From contig NZ_CP053904.1 in assembly GCF_013256425.1 (NCBI RefSeq), forward strand, positions 2,728,001 through 2,792,000: a stretch of DNA of 64,000 nucleotides, written 5' to 3'. Origin of the DNA: Hymenobacter sp. BRD67. GTDB taxonomy: Bacteria; Bacteroidota; Bacteroidia; Cytophagales; Hymenobacteraceae. A program made the position numbers and the translations under genes. The notes under the pieces are model-generated. The model made no database searches. It saw only the letters and a list, made by a program, of their open reading frames with translations, and was not told the origin of the DNA. Shown here piece by piece: positions 31,901 through 40,889 of this stretch (the first letter of the stretch is position 1; every line of letters starts with the position of its first letter).

Positions 31901-32595
31901 GCACCCAGGCGTTTCGCCTGCGCGCTACGCCGGCAGGCGGCACCTGGAGCGGGCCGGGCCTGTCGGCCAACGGCGCTGTTTTTACGCCTCCCGGTATCGG
32001 CACTTTTGCCCTGACCTATACCGTTAACGCCAGCTCGGCCTGCCCGGTAGCACTGACGCGCCGCATTACGTTGCTGCCCGAGCCAGTGCTGGCGCCCGTG
32101 CTGGTACCGGCCGCCTGCGTGCCCTCCAACGTAGCGCCGCTGGTGGTGCATTTCAGCCAACCGGCGGCGGGGCTGCCGGCAGATGCTGTGCTGAGCTGGA
32201 ATTTTGGCGACGACAGCACGACCGTGACTACCGGCCCCGACGTTACGCATACCTATCTCAGGGCCGGCACTTTTCAGCCCCGCGTTAAGGTAGCATTTAA
32301 CCAGAATCGCTGCGGGCGCACCCTGAGCCTGCCTCCCATAAAGGTGCAGGATATGTTCATTCCGAATATATTTACGCCCAACGGCGACAACCGCAACGAC
32401 TTGTTTGTCACGCGCCTGGGTGGGTGCCCGCCGCGCCTCCAGGTATTTTCCCGCTGGGGCCAGCAAGTGTACGAAAATGCGGCTTACCAGAACACCTGGG
32501 ACGGCACCGGGCTGGCTCCCGGCCTGTATTATTACCTGTTTACCCCACCCGACGGCGGCACGCCAATCAAGGGCTGGGTAGAGCTAATCAGGTAA
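28928..32595 (+). CDS. SBBP/beta-propeller protein with T9SS type B C-terminal domain (frameshift in assembly)
   Basis: Secreted, cell-surface protein of about 1222 residues after repair. The signal peptide (KKIYAILCLLVALSGPARGQ) is followed by a domain beginning LEFVPNKGQWP (DUF7948 type), then SBBP-like repeats with YLGGSGNDG, FLGGTAADAAYS and FLGTSSYDQV. Two or three Ig-like units with GGTWxGPG motifs, a PKD domain (WNFGDDSTT, VTHTYLRAGTF) and a gliding-motility-type C-terminal domain (FIPNIFTPNGDNRNDLF to WVELIR) complete it. The break at the G6 run at 30118-30123 is repaired by one base to read FAGGQSVDPFGYAP. The ATG at 28928 is chosen because it starts the signal peptide. Confidence 0.9.
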
Positions 32596-32696
32596 GCAGG
32601 CCAGCAATTATCAGGCAATGGAGCAAGTGCGGGAAGTCGTCGGTAAGCTCAGGATGCCGTTCTTTACTCACTGTTCACTAGAAAAGGCACCTAAAA

Positions 32697-33131
32697 ATGG
32701 ATATTTTCATGCAGGCCGCTATCGACGAGGCGCGCCAGGGCCGCCGCGAGGGTGGCATCCCGATTGGCTCCGTACTGGTGCGTGGCCAGGAAATAATAGG
32801 GCGCGGCCACAACAAGCGCGTGCAGAACCTCGACCCCATTGCCCACGGCGAAATGGATGCCCTGCGCAATGCCGGCCGCCAGCGCACCTACCGCGACACG
32901 GTGCTCTACACCACACTCATGCCCTGCTACATGTGCGCCGGCACTATCGTGCAGTTTAAAATCCCGAAGGTGATAGTTGGTGAAGCCCAGACCTTCGGCG
33001 AATCGCTCGATTTCCTGCACTCACACGGCGTAAAGGTCGAAATCCTCAACTCGCCCGAGTGCGTGGAGCTGATGCGCGAGTTTATCGCCGCCGAGCCCAC
33101 ACTCTGGAACGAGGATATTATGGAGCTGTAA
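32697..33131 (+). CDS. Zinc nucleobase deaminase, yeast Fcy1-type cytosine deaminase-like
   Basis: 144-residue CDA-fold deaminase. The zinc site is seen in HGEMDAL (His ligand, catalytic Glu) and PCYMCAG (two Cys). Beyond these motifs the match is specifically to fungal cytosine deaminase: LYTTLMPCYMC, the IPKVIVGEAQTFGE segment, and the C-terminal helix MREFIAAEPTLWNEDI, which covers the active site in the yeast enzyme. Bacterial cytosine deaminases are usually the unrelated amidohydrolase CodA; tRNA-adenosine and guanine deaminases are the other possibilities in this fold. Function would be conversion of cytosine to uracil for salvage. No other pyrimidine salvage gene is adjacent. Confidence 0.9.
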   Translation: MDIFMQAAIDEARQGRREGGIPIGSVLVRGQEIIGRGHNKRVQNLDPIAHGEMDALRNAGRQRTYRDTVLYTTLMPCYMCAGTIVQFKIPKVIVGEAQTFGESLDFLHSHGVKVEILNSPECVELMREFIAAEPTLWNEDIMEL

Positions 33132-33173
33132 GCCGGGGCTATTTACACAACTGCCAGTTCGGCAGCTGCTTTT

Positions 33174-33650
33174 TTAAGGAGCTGTGGCTGGGCTGGCAGC
33201 TTGCACGCGAACATACTCTGAATTTATGGCACAGCCCGTACCGGTGGTCAGGTATAGTTTGTTGGGCGTCAGTTCCGTCACATACTGCACCCGATAGTAG
33301 GCCTGGCCAGAGGGAGAATTATAGCTTTTGGTAAGCAATACCGTCATAGCTGGGACACCCTGGTAGGCTGGCCGGGTAGCGAGGCGAAACGTGCTGGTGA
33401 GTGTAAGCTTGCCGTTGAGATACTCTGCGTATGTACTGTCAGGTCCAAATACGCTGCGAATATCCTGGCTGGCTGGCACCGGGTCCATCTTCCCCGTAAT
33501 GCCCCCTCCGGAAACCGCCAGCCGCCATTCGCCGCGCACGGTAACTGGGCCGTTCTCAAAATCATTTTCACTACCTGCCGTTTTTTGGCAAGATGTAAGG
33601 CTGGCACAAGTAGCCGCCAATAGCAGAGATATACGTAGTGTTTTCAGCAT
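33174..33650 (-). CDS. Hypothetical lipoprotein
   Basis: 158 residues with a clear lipoprotein signal (LLLAATCASLTSCQK, lipid-modified Cys at about residue 21). The mature part looks like a small beta-sandwich or lipocalin-like domain: RGEWRLAVSGGGITG near the start, STYAEYLNGKLTLTSTF in the middle, and a closing ELTPNKLYLTTGTGC. Small lipoproteins with an early W-x-L element and late 'NKLxL' element are common in Bacteroidota. No function can be assigned. It is convergent with the deaminase gene. Confidence 0.78.
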   Translation of the reverse strand: MLKTLRISLLLAATCASLTSCQKTAGSENDFENGPVTVRGEWRLAVSGGGITGKMDPVPASQDIRSVFGPDSTYAEYLNGKLTLTSTFRLATRPAYQGVPAMTVLLTKSYNSPSGQAYYRVQYVTELTPNKLYLTTGTGCAINSEYVRVQAASPATAP

Positions 33651-33850
33651 ATTACAGTGGGACCCGACTACTAGTGACGACTACAAGGAGAGTATAACTA
33701 CTGCCTATATAGTTGCAAGGTTGTCGTAAGATTATTGCACCTATTCAGGAATAGGCCGGACAGCTATAACGAGCGGGGGTATAGGCCACTTGAGCAAGCT
33801 CGACAGGGTGTGCTGGTAGCACTTCCGGAACCGCGCTAAGCTACTTATCG

Positions 33851-35323
33851 CTATTTCCGCCCCAGCCAACTTTCCGGGTTGAGGTTGGCTGAGTTGCGCC
33901 ACACCTGAAACTGCACCTGGGTGGTGCCGTCGGCATCGGTAGCGGCCGTGCCGATGGCCTGGCGGGCATCTACCTGCTCGCCTTCGTGCACGTTTACCGA
34001 GCGCAGCTTGGCATACACCGTAAAGTATTCGCCGTGCTGAATCATGACAATGGTGTTCATGCCCGGCACCTGAGCCACCGTGAGCACCCGGCCCGCAAAT
34101 ACCGAGCGCACGGCCTCGCCCTCATTGGTTTGAATATCGACGCCCCGGTTATCGACGGTAACGTGCTTGAGCACGGGGTGCGGGTGCCGGCCAAAGTGCT
34201 GGGCCAGGAAGCCCCGCGCCACCGGCCAGGGCAGCCGCCCCCGGTTGCCGGCAAAATTCGAGGACAGGACCGACGTTTCGGGGGTGAGAGCTACGCGGCT
34301 GGCCCGGCGGTCGGCCACGGTTTCTTCGGGCGCGTCGCTTTCGGGGTTGGCGCTGGAGTCGTCTTCTTTCGTCGTTAGCTCCTGGCCAGTAGCAGCGGCG
34401 GGCTCGTCGGCATGGGTCACGGCTGCGCCGGAGGCACCGCGCCGCCGGGTAGCTGCTGTGTGGGCCGCCCGGCGGCGGGCAGCCACGGCGGCCAGGCGGG
34501 CGGCGTGGGCAGCGCGGGCTATTTCCTCGCGCACGCGCTGGGCAATGAGGTCGTCGAGGCGAGCCACGGCCTGCTGGCGCTCGGCCAGCTCCTGGCGCAG
34601 GCCCTGCTCCTGCTGGCTGAGCTGCTGCACTACCTCATCCTGCTCGGTTTTAAGACCCAGCAGGTTACGGTTTTCAACCAATTGATTGGTGAGCAGGCTT
34701 TTCTGGCGCTGGCGCTGCTGCGTGAGGCCATCGAGCTGGTGACTGAGCTGCTGCTGCGCCCCCAGAATGCGCAGGGCCTGCTTCTGGCGCTCCTCGGTGT
34801 ACTGGCGCACGTAGCGCAGGCGCAGCACAAACTGGTTGAACGAATCCGAGGCAAACAAAAACATGAGCTGGTTGAAGCCGCTACTGGTTTTGGAGGCCGC
34901 ATACATCAGCTTGGCATACTCGACCTTGAGGTTGGCCAGCTGCTCCTGGGTGGTCAGCACCTGCTTCACCGTCTGGTGCACGTTGGTTTCGATGCCTTGC
35001 AGCTGCGTCGAGATATGTTGAATCTGCCCCTGCTTCTCGGTCAGCTTTTCCTTGATAACGTTGAGCTGGCCCAGCGTCGCCTGCTTTTTTTGGGTAGTCT
35101 GAGTCAGCACCTTCCCGGCTTCCTGGATGCGGGCCAGGTTGGCCTGGCGCTCACGCTCCAGTTGGGCCTTGCTTCTGGTGCGCGGATGGCGGCTGGCCGT
35201 GCGGCCCGGCCGCGTCGATTTTTTGGCCGGGCGATGGCGCTGCGCCACGGCCGGCCCCGCCAGCAGCAATAGCAGCCAGACCGCCAGAAAACGCAGCGTA
35301 GAAAAAGGCAAAGGAACCGGCAC
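33851..35323 (-). CDS. EnvC-like murein hydrolase activator (coiled coil plus degenerate LytM domain)
   Basis: 490 residues starting at a GTG. A signal peptide (residues 1-27) is followed by a basic linker, long coiled coils rich in Gln/Leu/Lys (about 50-260), an Ala/Arg-rich helix and acidic linker (about 260-370), and a C-terminal LytM/M23 domain (about 385-488). The LytM domain keeps HPVLKHVTVDNRGVDI but has VYAKL where active enzymes have YGHL or YAHL, and QVQFQVWR where they have LHFE, so zinc binding is lost. That is the EnvC pattern: a regulator that activates amidases at division. In relatives it follows the DUF4292 gene; here IS elements lie between. Confidence 0.92.
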   Translation of the reverse strand: MPVPLPFSTLRFLAVWLLLLLAGPAVAQRHRPAKKSTRPGRTASRHPRTRSKAQLERERQANLARIQEAGKVLTQTTQKKQATLGQLNVIKEKLTEKQGQIQHISTQLQGIETNVHQTVKQVLTTQEQLANLKVEYAKLMYAASKTSSGFNQLMFLFASDSFNQFVLRLRYVRQYTEERQKQALRILGAQQQLSHQLDGLTQQRQRQKSLLTNQLVENRNLLGLKTEQDEVVQQLSQQEQGLRQELAERQQAVARLDDLIAQRVREEIARAAHAARLAAVAARRRAAHTAATRRRGASGAAVTHADEPAAATGQELTTKEDDSSANPESDAPEETVADRRASRVALTPETSVLSSNFAGNRGRLPWPVARGFLAQHFGRHPHPVLKHVTVDNRGVDIQTNEGEAVRSVFAGRVLTVAQVPGMNTIVMIQHGEYFTVYAKLRSVNVHEGEQVDARQAIGTAATDADGTTQVQFQVWRNSANLNPESWLGRK

Positions 35324-35712
35324 GAAGAAAGTAAGGTGGCAGTGGGCAAGCTACCGCCCCACAAAATAACGCACGAACACCGAGCCGGCCACCGCAGTGG
35401 CCGCGCCAATCGGTCAGCTGCTGCCTGAAAGAGGGGTGAGCGGGGTTCGGACAACTCGCTTCTAAAGCAGTTTCCACATCCGGGTACCGGCCAAGCTGTA
35501 CCCGAACCTGGAAACCGCTCTAAAGTCCCGCAGTGCACACTGGCTTCTGTGGCTTTCCAAAATCCCGGGGCACTTTTTCACAACCCAATAGCTGGCAAAT
35601 TACCCTAATTAAAAGTCTGATGCCGCAACATTCTCTGTTGGGGCGGCCATTGCGTTGCGCTACGTTTACCTGACCTGTTTTCACGCTGCCTCTCACCACC
35701 CATCATTTTCGC
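35324..35712. other. Intergenic region upstream of the EnvC-like gene
   Basis: 389 bases without a convincing gene. The one structure I see is the short IS630-ended hairpin at 35465-35520. The rest holds only short frames without protein-like sequence. Confidence 0.5.
35465..35520. mobile_element. 56-bp MITE-like element with IS630-type ends
   Basis: The two 23-base arms, AAGCAGTTTCCACATCCGGG... and the complement of ...CCTGGAAACCGCTC, match at 18 of 23 positions and are flanked on both sides by TA. The right end GGAAACCGCTC|TA is nearly the right end of the two IS630 elements nearby (GAAACCGCTC|TA and GAAAACCGCTC|TA). A non-autonomous derivative is inferred. Confidence 0.5.
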
Positions 35713-35918
35713 ATGATACGTTACCGTCTTCAGCTAAGCCTGCTGACCGCCCTGCTGGGCCTGACTCAATGTCAGAAAAGCGACCCCAGCCTCGCCAAGC
35801 CCGAAGACCAGCTGCCGCCCGCTACCCAGACCGGTGCCGGCACCTTCGGGTGTTTGTTTAATGGGCAGCCCTGGACGCCGCAGGGCTATGATGGGTATCC
35901 CAATTTCATCACTACCTA

Positions 35919-36947
35919 GAGCGGATTCGGAGTCAGTGTACATGATAGCCGCAATGGTCAAACCAGTTTTGCGCATCGTCGGCCGTTATCCAGGCCAGGG
36001 CCGCATCCAAGGCGGCCTTCAGCGCCTCACAGGTACGGGCGGCAGCGGTACGCAAGTGCGTTTTGAGCTTGCTGAACGCCAGTTCAATGGGCGTGAAATC
36101 CGGCGAGTAAGGCGGCAAATACAGCAGGCGTGCCCCACGCGCTTCTACCAGCTCGGCCAGGCCGTCGGCCTTGTGCACCGGCCAGTTATCCAAGACCACC
36201 ACGTCCCCGGCTGCAAGCCGGGTCCAAGCACCTGCTCCAGGTACACGGCGAAGCTAGCTGTGTTCAGCGCCCCGTCTAACTCCATGACCGCTTCCACGCC
36301 CTGGGCCGAGAGGGCGGCCACTAGCGTCACATTGGGGCCGTTACGCAACGGCACGGCCGCGTCCACGCGTTGCCCGCCCGGCGCGCGGCCGTAGCGGCGG
36401 GTATACCTCAGGTTGACACTGGGCCCAAATGCTTAATGCGCATTTCATCCACGAACTTGAAGCGGGTAACATCTTCGTGTTAAATAGCTTCCAAAAACGC
36501 TCGCCGCAGCCCCCTCACCCGGTCCGTGTCGCGCTCGGCGGCGTGCAGACTCTTTTTTTGCGCCGTAAATCGAGTAGTTGCAGCGTCTGCCACAACACGG
36601 TCTGCCCCACGGCGGGACTGCCGGCAGCCACCAACTGCTGGCCCAACTCGGCCAGGGTGGCGTCGGGCTGGGCGGCGACACAGGCTGCCAGGCGCTGGCG
36701 GTCCGTTTCTTGCAGGCGAGGTGCCGGGCCACCGCGCGGGGCAGGGCCGCCACTGAACCGCTGGTGCGCTGGCGCTTGAGCAGCTTGTCGACAAACGAAA
36801 TGGAGACGGCAAAGCGGCTGGCTACCTGGCTAATGGTGCACTGACCAGTCGCATAGGCAGCCACTACGCGCTCGCGCAAATCATCGGAATAGGCTTGCAT
36901 ACTACCAAGCTACGCTAAAAATCTGTATAATGACTCCGAAACCGCTC
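35919..36947 (-). mobile_element. IS630-family insertion sequence, copy 1
   Basis: 1029 bp bounded by imperfect inverted repeats (left GAGCGGATTCGGAGTCAGTG, right end complement GAGCGGTTTCGGAGTCATT) and flanked by the TA duplication typical of the IS630/Tc1 group (35917-35918 and 36948-36949). One transposase gene fills it on the minus strand. Confidence 0.88.
35933..36900 (-). pseudogene. IS630 transposase, copy 1 (nonsense codon plus frameshifts)
   Basis: DDE transposase of about 323 codons. The start MQAYSDDLRERVVAAYATGQ carries the HTH domain with ISQVASRFAVSISFVDKLLK; the catalytic part has FKFVDEMRIKH (first Asp), VVVLDNWPVHKADG (second Asp) and YLPPYSPDFTPIELAFSKLK (Glu). The frame breaks at about 36731, at the T7 run 36553-36559, at 36421-36423 and at 36205-36208. 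Separately a TAA at 36480-36482 (EAI-stop-HEDVTRFKF) stands where the sister element has a Gln codon, so this copy seems truly inactive even if the run-length breaks are errors. Confidence 0.82.
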
Positions 36948-36965
36948 TATGATGCCGGTTATTTA

Positions 36966-37993
36966 GAGCGGATTTCAAGTTAGTGTACGTGGTAGCCACA
37001 ATGGTCAAACCAGTTTTCAGCATCCTGCTCGCTTATGCACTCCGTGGCAGCTTGAATGACGCATTCCAGCGCCTCTCGGGTGCGGGCCTGGGCCGTGCGC
37101 AGCCAGGTTTTGAGCTTGCTAAAGGCCAACTCACTGGGGTTTAAGGCGGGCGAGTAAGGCGGCAGGTACAGCAGACGAGCCCCGCGGGCTTCGACGAGTT
37201 CGCGCAGCCCGGCCACCTTGTGGGTGGGCAGGTTGTCGAGCACGACCACGTCGCCCGGCACCAGGGTGGGCCCGAGCACCTGGTCGAGGTAGGCCGCAAA
37301 CACGTCCCCGGGACGGCCCCGCTCAGGGTCATGGCCGCTTGCAAGCCGGTCGGGGTCAGGGCGGCCACCAGCGTCACGTTCGGTCCGCCGTGCAGCGGCG
37401 TGGCCTGCTGGGCGCGTTGCCCGCCCTCGGCGCGGGCGTAGCGCCGGCAATAGGTCAGATTCGTCCTGGTCCCAAATGCTTCATCCGCATTTCGTCCACG
37501 AACTTGAAGCAGGTGAAATCTTCGGTTTGCAGGGCCTCCACAAACGCCCGCCGCAGGTCTACGACCCGCCGGGTGTCGCGTTCGGCGGCGTGGACGCTCT
37601 TTTTTTTCGCCGCCAGCCCAGCGCCTGCACCGCCCGCCACAGGGTCGTGGAGCTCACGGCCGGGCCGCCGAGCGCGGCCAGCCAGGTGCACAATTCCGCC
37701 AACGTGGCATCGGGCTCCTGGCGCAAACAGGCCCGCAATTCGTCTCGGGCGCGGGCCTCCAGTTCCGGGGCGGGGCCGGGGTGCGGGGCCGGGCTGCCAC
37801 CGCGCCCGTGGTGCGCTGGCGGTGCAGCAGCTTTTCCACAAACGAAACCGACACGCTGAACTGCGCCGCGACCGCGCCAATCGTGCGGCCGGGCTGCGCA
37901 CAAGCTGCCGCCACCCGCTCGCGCAAATCAAGAGAATATGCTTTCATCCCCAGAAGCTACGTCCAAACCCGTAAACTATCCTGAAAACCGCTC
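36966..37993 (-). mobile_element. IS630-family insertion sequence, copy 2 (different subtype)
   Basis: 1028 bp with inverted repeats GAGCGGATTTCAAGTTAGTG (left) and GAGCGGTTTTCAGGATAGTT (right, complement), flanked by TA at 36964-36965 and 37994-37995. Its ends and transposase are related to, but clearly diverged from, those of copy 1, so it is a second insertion rather than a duplication. Confidence 0.88.
36980..37947 (-). pseudogene. IS630 transposase, copy 2 (several frameshifts)
   Basis: Same layout and span as copy 1. The start MKAYSLDLRERVAAACAQPG leads the HTH region (GAVAAQFSVSVSFVEKLLHR); the catalytic parts are FKFVDEMRMKHLGP, VVVLDNLPTHKVAG and YLPPYSPALNPSELAFSKLK. The frame changes several times, at least within GC-rich runs near 37790, 37600-37610, 37465 and 37310. 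Here the codon equivalent to the stop in copy 1 is Gln (EALQTEDF), and I see no nonsense codon. If the run-length changes are sequence errors this copy may be active. Confidence 0.75.
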
Positions 37994-38162
37994 TAAATGC
38001 CGTCTTTGCCAACGTCGATAAGAGTCAGGTGCCTCTACTGACGCGCTAGCGGCACAGCCTCCCCACGCCGCCTCGCCTTATAGCGCACCCAGACACACGT
38101 TATACTATATTAATAACAAATAGTTTATTAGCAATAAATTTACACATATTACAAACACGATG

Positions 38163-38954
38163 TTATTTCTTCACTTTTGCCTGCCGGGCGTATCCTTTCG
38201 GGATACTAAACGGGAAGTCCAGGTGCCCGGAGCCAACTTCCACTTTCTGGTAACTGAGCGTAGCTGAGGTGCTTTCGGTGCCACCCTGCTGGCCCACTAC
38301 GTTGGTAGTAAAGGCAAAAGGCAAGTCCGCCCCGGTAGGCTTCTGAAAATCGGTGTACCCTACGGTGAGGCTGCGCTGGGCGGCCGTTTCACTTACTTTC
38401 AGCTGCTGCAAGCGGCCGGTACTGCCGCTCAGCAGCTGCTCGAGTATCAACGAGGCCTGGGGATAGGTGATGACTTGATTATCACCTTCTTTTTTCACCA
38501 CAGGCAGCGCTCCTTTGGGCGCGGCCTGGTAGTCGCCGAGCAGAATAGCCTGCATCTGCTGGTAGCTCACGGGCACGTTCAGCAGCTGGCTCAGGTAGGC
38601 GTAATCGCCGGCGAAGTAGGTCTTTTGCAGACGATTGACCACCCGCACCGAGTCGGGTGTAAGCAGGGCGCGCACCCCCTCGATGCCCAGCAGCGAGCCC
38701 GAAAGCCAGATGGCCGAATCGCGCCGCATCCGCAGTGAGAAGTTGGCCGATTGGTCGGTATCCTTATGCTTGAAGTGAATTTTGCCCCGGCCGTTCAGGT
38801 ACTGAAAGCTGGTGTTAGCGGCCTTCACCCCGGCTGGCGTGGCCACGGCAACGGGCGTGGAGGTGCCGGCCGTCAGCGAGCCCGATTTGGTCGATACCGC
38901 CCGGTGGCAGCTGGCCAGACCCAATGCGGCCAGCAGGAACAGTGATTTATTCAT
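38163..38954 (-). CDS. DUF4292 outer-membrane-type lipoprotein
   Basis: 263 residues with a lipoprotein signal (LFLLAALGLASCHRA, lipid Cys near residue 16). The mature domain is of the DUF4292/LolB-LppX-like beta half-barrel type: SFQYLNGRGKIHFKHKD, SANFSLRMRRDSAIWLSGS, RALLTPDSVRVVNRLQKTYF and YLSQLLNVPVSYQQMQAIL. Such folds bind a lipid acyl chain. Its start overlaps the 3' end of the TPR gene by 8 bases, so the two are cotranscribed. The family is conserved next to the TPR gene in Bacteroidota and is thought to serve envelope assembly. Confidence 0.9.
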   Translation of the reverse strand: MNKSLFLLAALGLASCHRAVSTKSGSLTAGTSTPVAVATPAGVKAANTSFQYLNGRGKIHFKHKDTDQSANFSLRMRRDSAIWLSGSLLGIEGVRALLTPDSVRVVNRLQKTYFAGDYAYLSQLLNVPVSYQQMQAILLGDYQAAPKGALPVVKKEGDNQVITYPQASLILEQLLSGSTGRLQQLKVSETAAQRSLTVGYTDFQKPTGADLPFAFTTNVVGQQGGTESTSATLSYQKVEVGSGHLDFPFSIPKGYARQAKVKK

Positions 38955-40776
38955 AGAGCTTTTGTTCTTTCACTTTGCGGTCGAGCAGCGGCGAGGCACC
39001 TGCCCCGGCCTTGTGAGCCCGCTGCCAGGCCGCGACGGCCCCGGCGTGGTCGCCGAGCTGCCATAGTACGTCGCCGTAGTGCTCCAGGATGCTGGCATCC
39101 TTGGTTGTTTTCAGCGCTTTTTCCAGGCTTTGCTTAGCGCCGGCGTAGTCTTTCTGCTTGTAAAGCACCCAGGCATAGGTATCGAGGTAGGTATCATTGT
39201 CGGGAAACTGCTTTACGGTACGCCCCGACATTTCATTGGCTTTGTCGAGCTTTTCGCCCCGCAGGCTCAGAAAATAGCTGTAATTATTCAACACGCCGTA
39301 GTTGTTGGGGTCGGCCGCGAGCACCGCTTCGTAGGCGGCGTCCGACTTGGCGTAGTCTTTCAGCTCTTGGTAGGCATCGCCCAGCTGGGCATCGAACTGG
39401 CTTTGCTGCTCGGCGTTGCTCACGGCCAGGCGACGGCCGTGCTCCAGCGCCGCTACGGCCTGCTGGGGCTGCTTCTTCAGCAGGTGCCCCACGCCGTTGT
39501 AAAACCACAGCGGGGCCTGGTTCGGAAACAGCTCCAACGCCGCGTCGCTGTGCACGAGCAGCGAGTCGGTCTGGCTCAGCTCGGCATCGAGCAGCACTAC
39601 CTGCTGCCAAAGCTGGTATTTCGATTTATCGTATCTCAGGGCCTGCAAGTAGGTGTTGCGGGCCTCGCGCTTGTGGCCGGTCTGCATCTGCACATCGCCG
39701 GCTATGCTGTAGGCCTTGGCCTCACGCGGGTGGCTGCGCACGGTAGCGGCGGCCAGGTCGAGAGCCAGCGGAGCCACCTTGGGGTCGGGCAATTGCTTGA
39801 GGTAGCCCACCAGAATACGCACGGCCTGGTCGATTTCCAGCGCCGGGCTTTCAAAGGCAAGGCGCAGTTGCTTCTCTACCTCGGCCGGCTGGTTTTGCTG
39901 GCGGTACGCGTCGGCCAGAATCAAACGGGCCTGGGGGTTGCCGGGGTCGAGGTGCAGGGCCTGCTCAGCTACCCGGATAGCATCGGGCAGGCGGTTATTA
40001 GCCGCGTACATCTCGGCCTGGGCCAGCACGTAGCGCGGCTCGGATGGGTTGGCGGCAATCAGGTTTTCACCTTCCTTCAGCGCCAGCGGCAGGTTGTTCT
40101 GGCGCAGGTATATCTGCTGCTTTTTAAAGGCAATCTCGTCGAGGCTGCCAAACTGCGCCTGCGCCTTATCGAGCGTGGCCAGCGCTTCGGGCAGCTTGTT
40201 CTGGGCCAGGTAGAGGTCGGCGAGCTGAAACAGGTAGCTGCCCGAGTTGGGCACTTCTTTCACCAGGCTGGCGTAGGTAGCGGTGGCCGCTTCATACTGC
40301 TTCTGGCTGGCCTGGGCCTGGGCCAGCAGCAGGTAATAGTACGGGTTTTTGACGTCGAGCTTCACGGCGGCCTCGGCGTAGCCGGTAGCATCGCGTAGGT
40401 TGCCGCTCAGCAGGTTAGCTTCGGCCAGCTTGTAGTTGATGGCCGCATTCTCGGGCATCAGGGTATAGGCTTTCAGCAGCCGCTCCAGCGCCTTGGGGTA
40501 GTCTTCCAAAATAACGTACTTCACCCCGTCCGTATACAGCGCCTCGCTCAGCTCGCGCTCCTTCGCCGACAGCGGCGGGTGGGCAGCAGCCTTTTTAGCC
40601 TCTATTTCGAGGCGCTGCGCCAGCTCCTTGCGCTCCTTGCGGCTGAGCTTCACAGGCGGGCGCGTGGCCGCCGAGTCGGGCCGGGCCACCGCACCCGGAG
40701 ATTGCCCCCGGCTCTGGCTCAAGCCGACCAGCGACAAAGCACTCATTACCAATAGACTAGACGCAAACGAACGCAT
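38947..40776 (-). CDS. TPR-repeat secreted protein
   Basis: About 609 residues from the ATG at 40776 (another ATG two codons earlier at 40782). A signal peptide (SFASSLLVMSALSLVGLSQSRGQ) is followed by tandem tetratricopeptide repeats over most of the length: ALERLLKAYTLMPENAAINY, AEAAVKLDVKNPYYYLLLAQ, ALHLDPGNPQARLILADAY, AVLAADPNNYGVLNNYSYFL and others. It acts as a protein-interaction scaffold in the periplasm or at the outer membrane. It is the middle gene of a nucleotidyltransferase-TPR-DUF4292 operon, about 108 bases after the nucleotidyltransferase stop. Confidence 0.92.
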   Translation of the reverse strand: MRSFASSLLVMSALSLVGLSQSRGQSPGAVARPDSAATRPPVKLSRKERKELAQRLEIEAKKAAAHPPLSAKERELSEALYTDGVKYVILEDYPKALERLLKAYTLMPENAAINYKLAEANLLSGNLRDATGYAEAAVKLDVKNPYYYLLLAQAQASQKQYEAATATYASLVKEVPNSGSYLFQLADLYLAQNKLPEALATLDKAQAQFGSLDEIAFKKQQIYLRQNNLPLALKEGENLIAANPSEPRYVLAQAEMYAANNRLPDAIRVAEQALHLDPGNPQARLILADAYRQQNQPAEVEKQLRLAFESPALEIDQAVRILVGYLKQLPDPKVAPLALDLAAATVRSHPREAKAYSIAGDVQMQTGHKREARNTYLQALRYDKSKYQLWQQVVLLDAELSQTDSLLVHSDAALELFPNQAPLWFYNGVGHLLKKQPQQAVAALEHGRRLAVSNAEQQSQFDAQLGDAYQELKDYAKSDAAYEAVLAADPNNYGVLNNYSYFLSLRGEKLDKANEMSGRTVKQFPDNDTYLDTYAWVLYKQKDYAGAKQSLEKALKTTKDASILEHYGDVLWQLGDHAGAVAAWQRAHKAGAGASPLLDRKVKEQKLYE

Positions 40777-40889
40777 ACGCATAAAAAGCAAGCCGGAAAC
40801 CTTTCCGGCGAATGTACGGGGCCCAACTACGAACGGCGCAGCCCCAGCAGGGGCCACGCCGTTTGGTAACGCCTGCCGCGCCTGAAATA

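Larger units (their letters stand above)
35713..38049 (+). pseudogene. Lipoprotein gene interrupted by two IS630 elements
   Basis: The first 68 codons encode a lipoprotein signal (LQLSLLTALLGLTQCQKS) and the start of a domain with FGCLFNGQPWTPQGYDG, similar to DUF6252-type Bacteroidota lipoproteins. A stop appears exactly at the TA target of the first IS. Removing both elements and one TA of each pair restores the frame: NFITT, then YDAGYL from the 16 bases between the elements plus the target bases, then NAVFANVDKSQVPLLTR and a stop at 38047-38049. The rebuilt product is only about 91 residues, shorter than I expect for this type, so the 3' part may have been lost earlier. Confidence 0.7.

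Noticed and set aside
39079..40398. 439-residue open frame opposite the TPR gene
   Set aside because: Complete overlap with a clear TPR protein; the antisense product has no recognisable domain and arises from codon bias.
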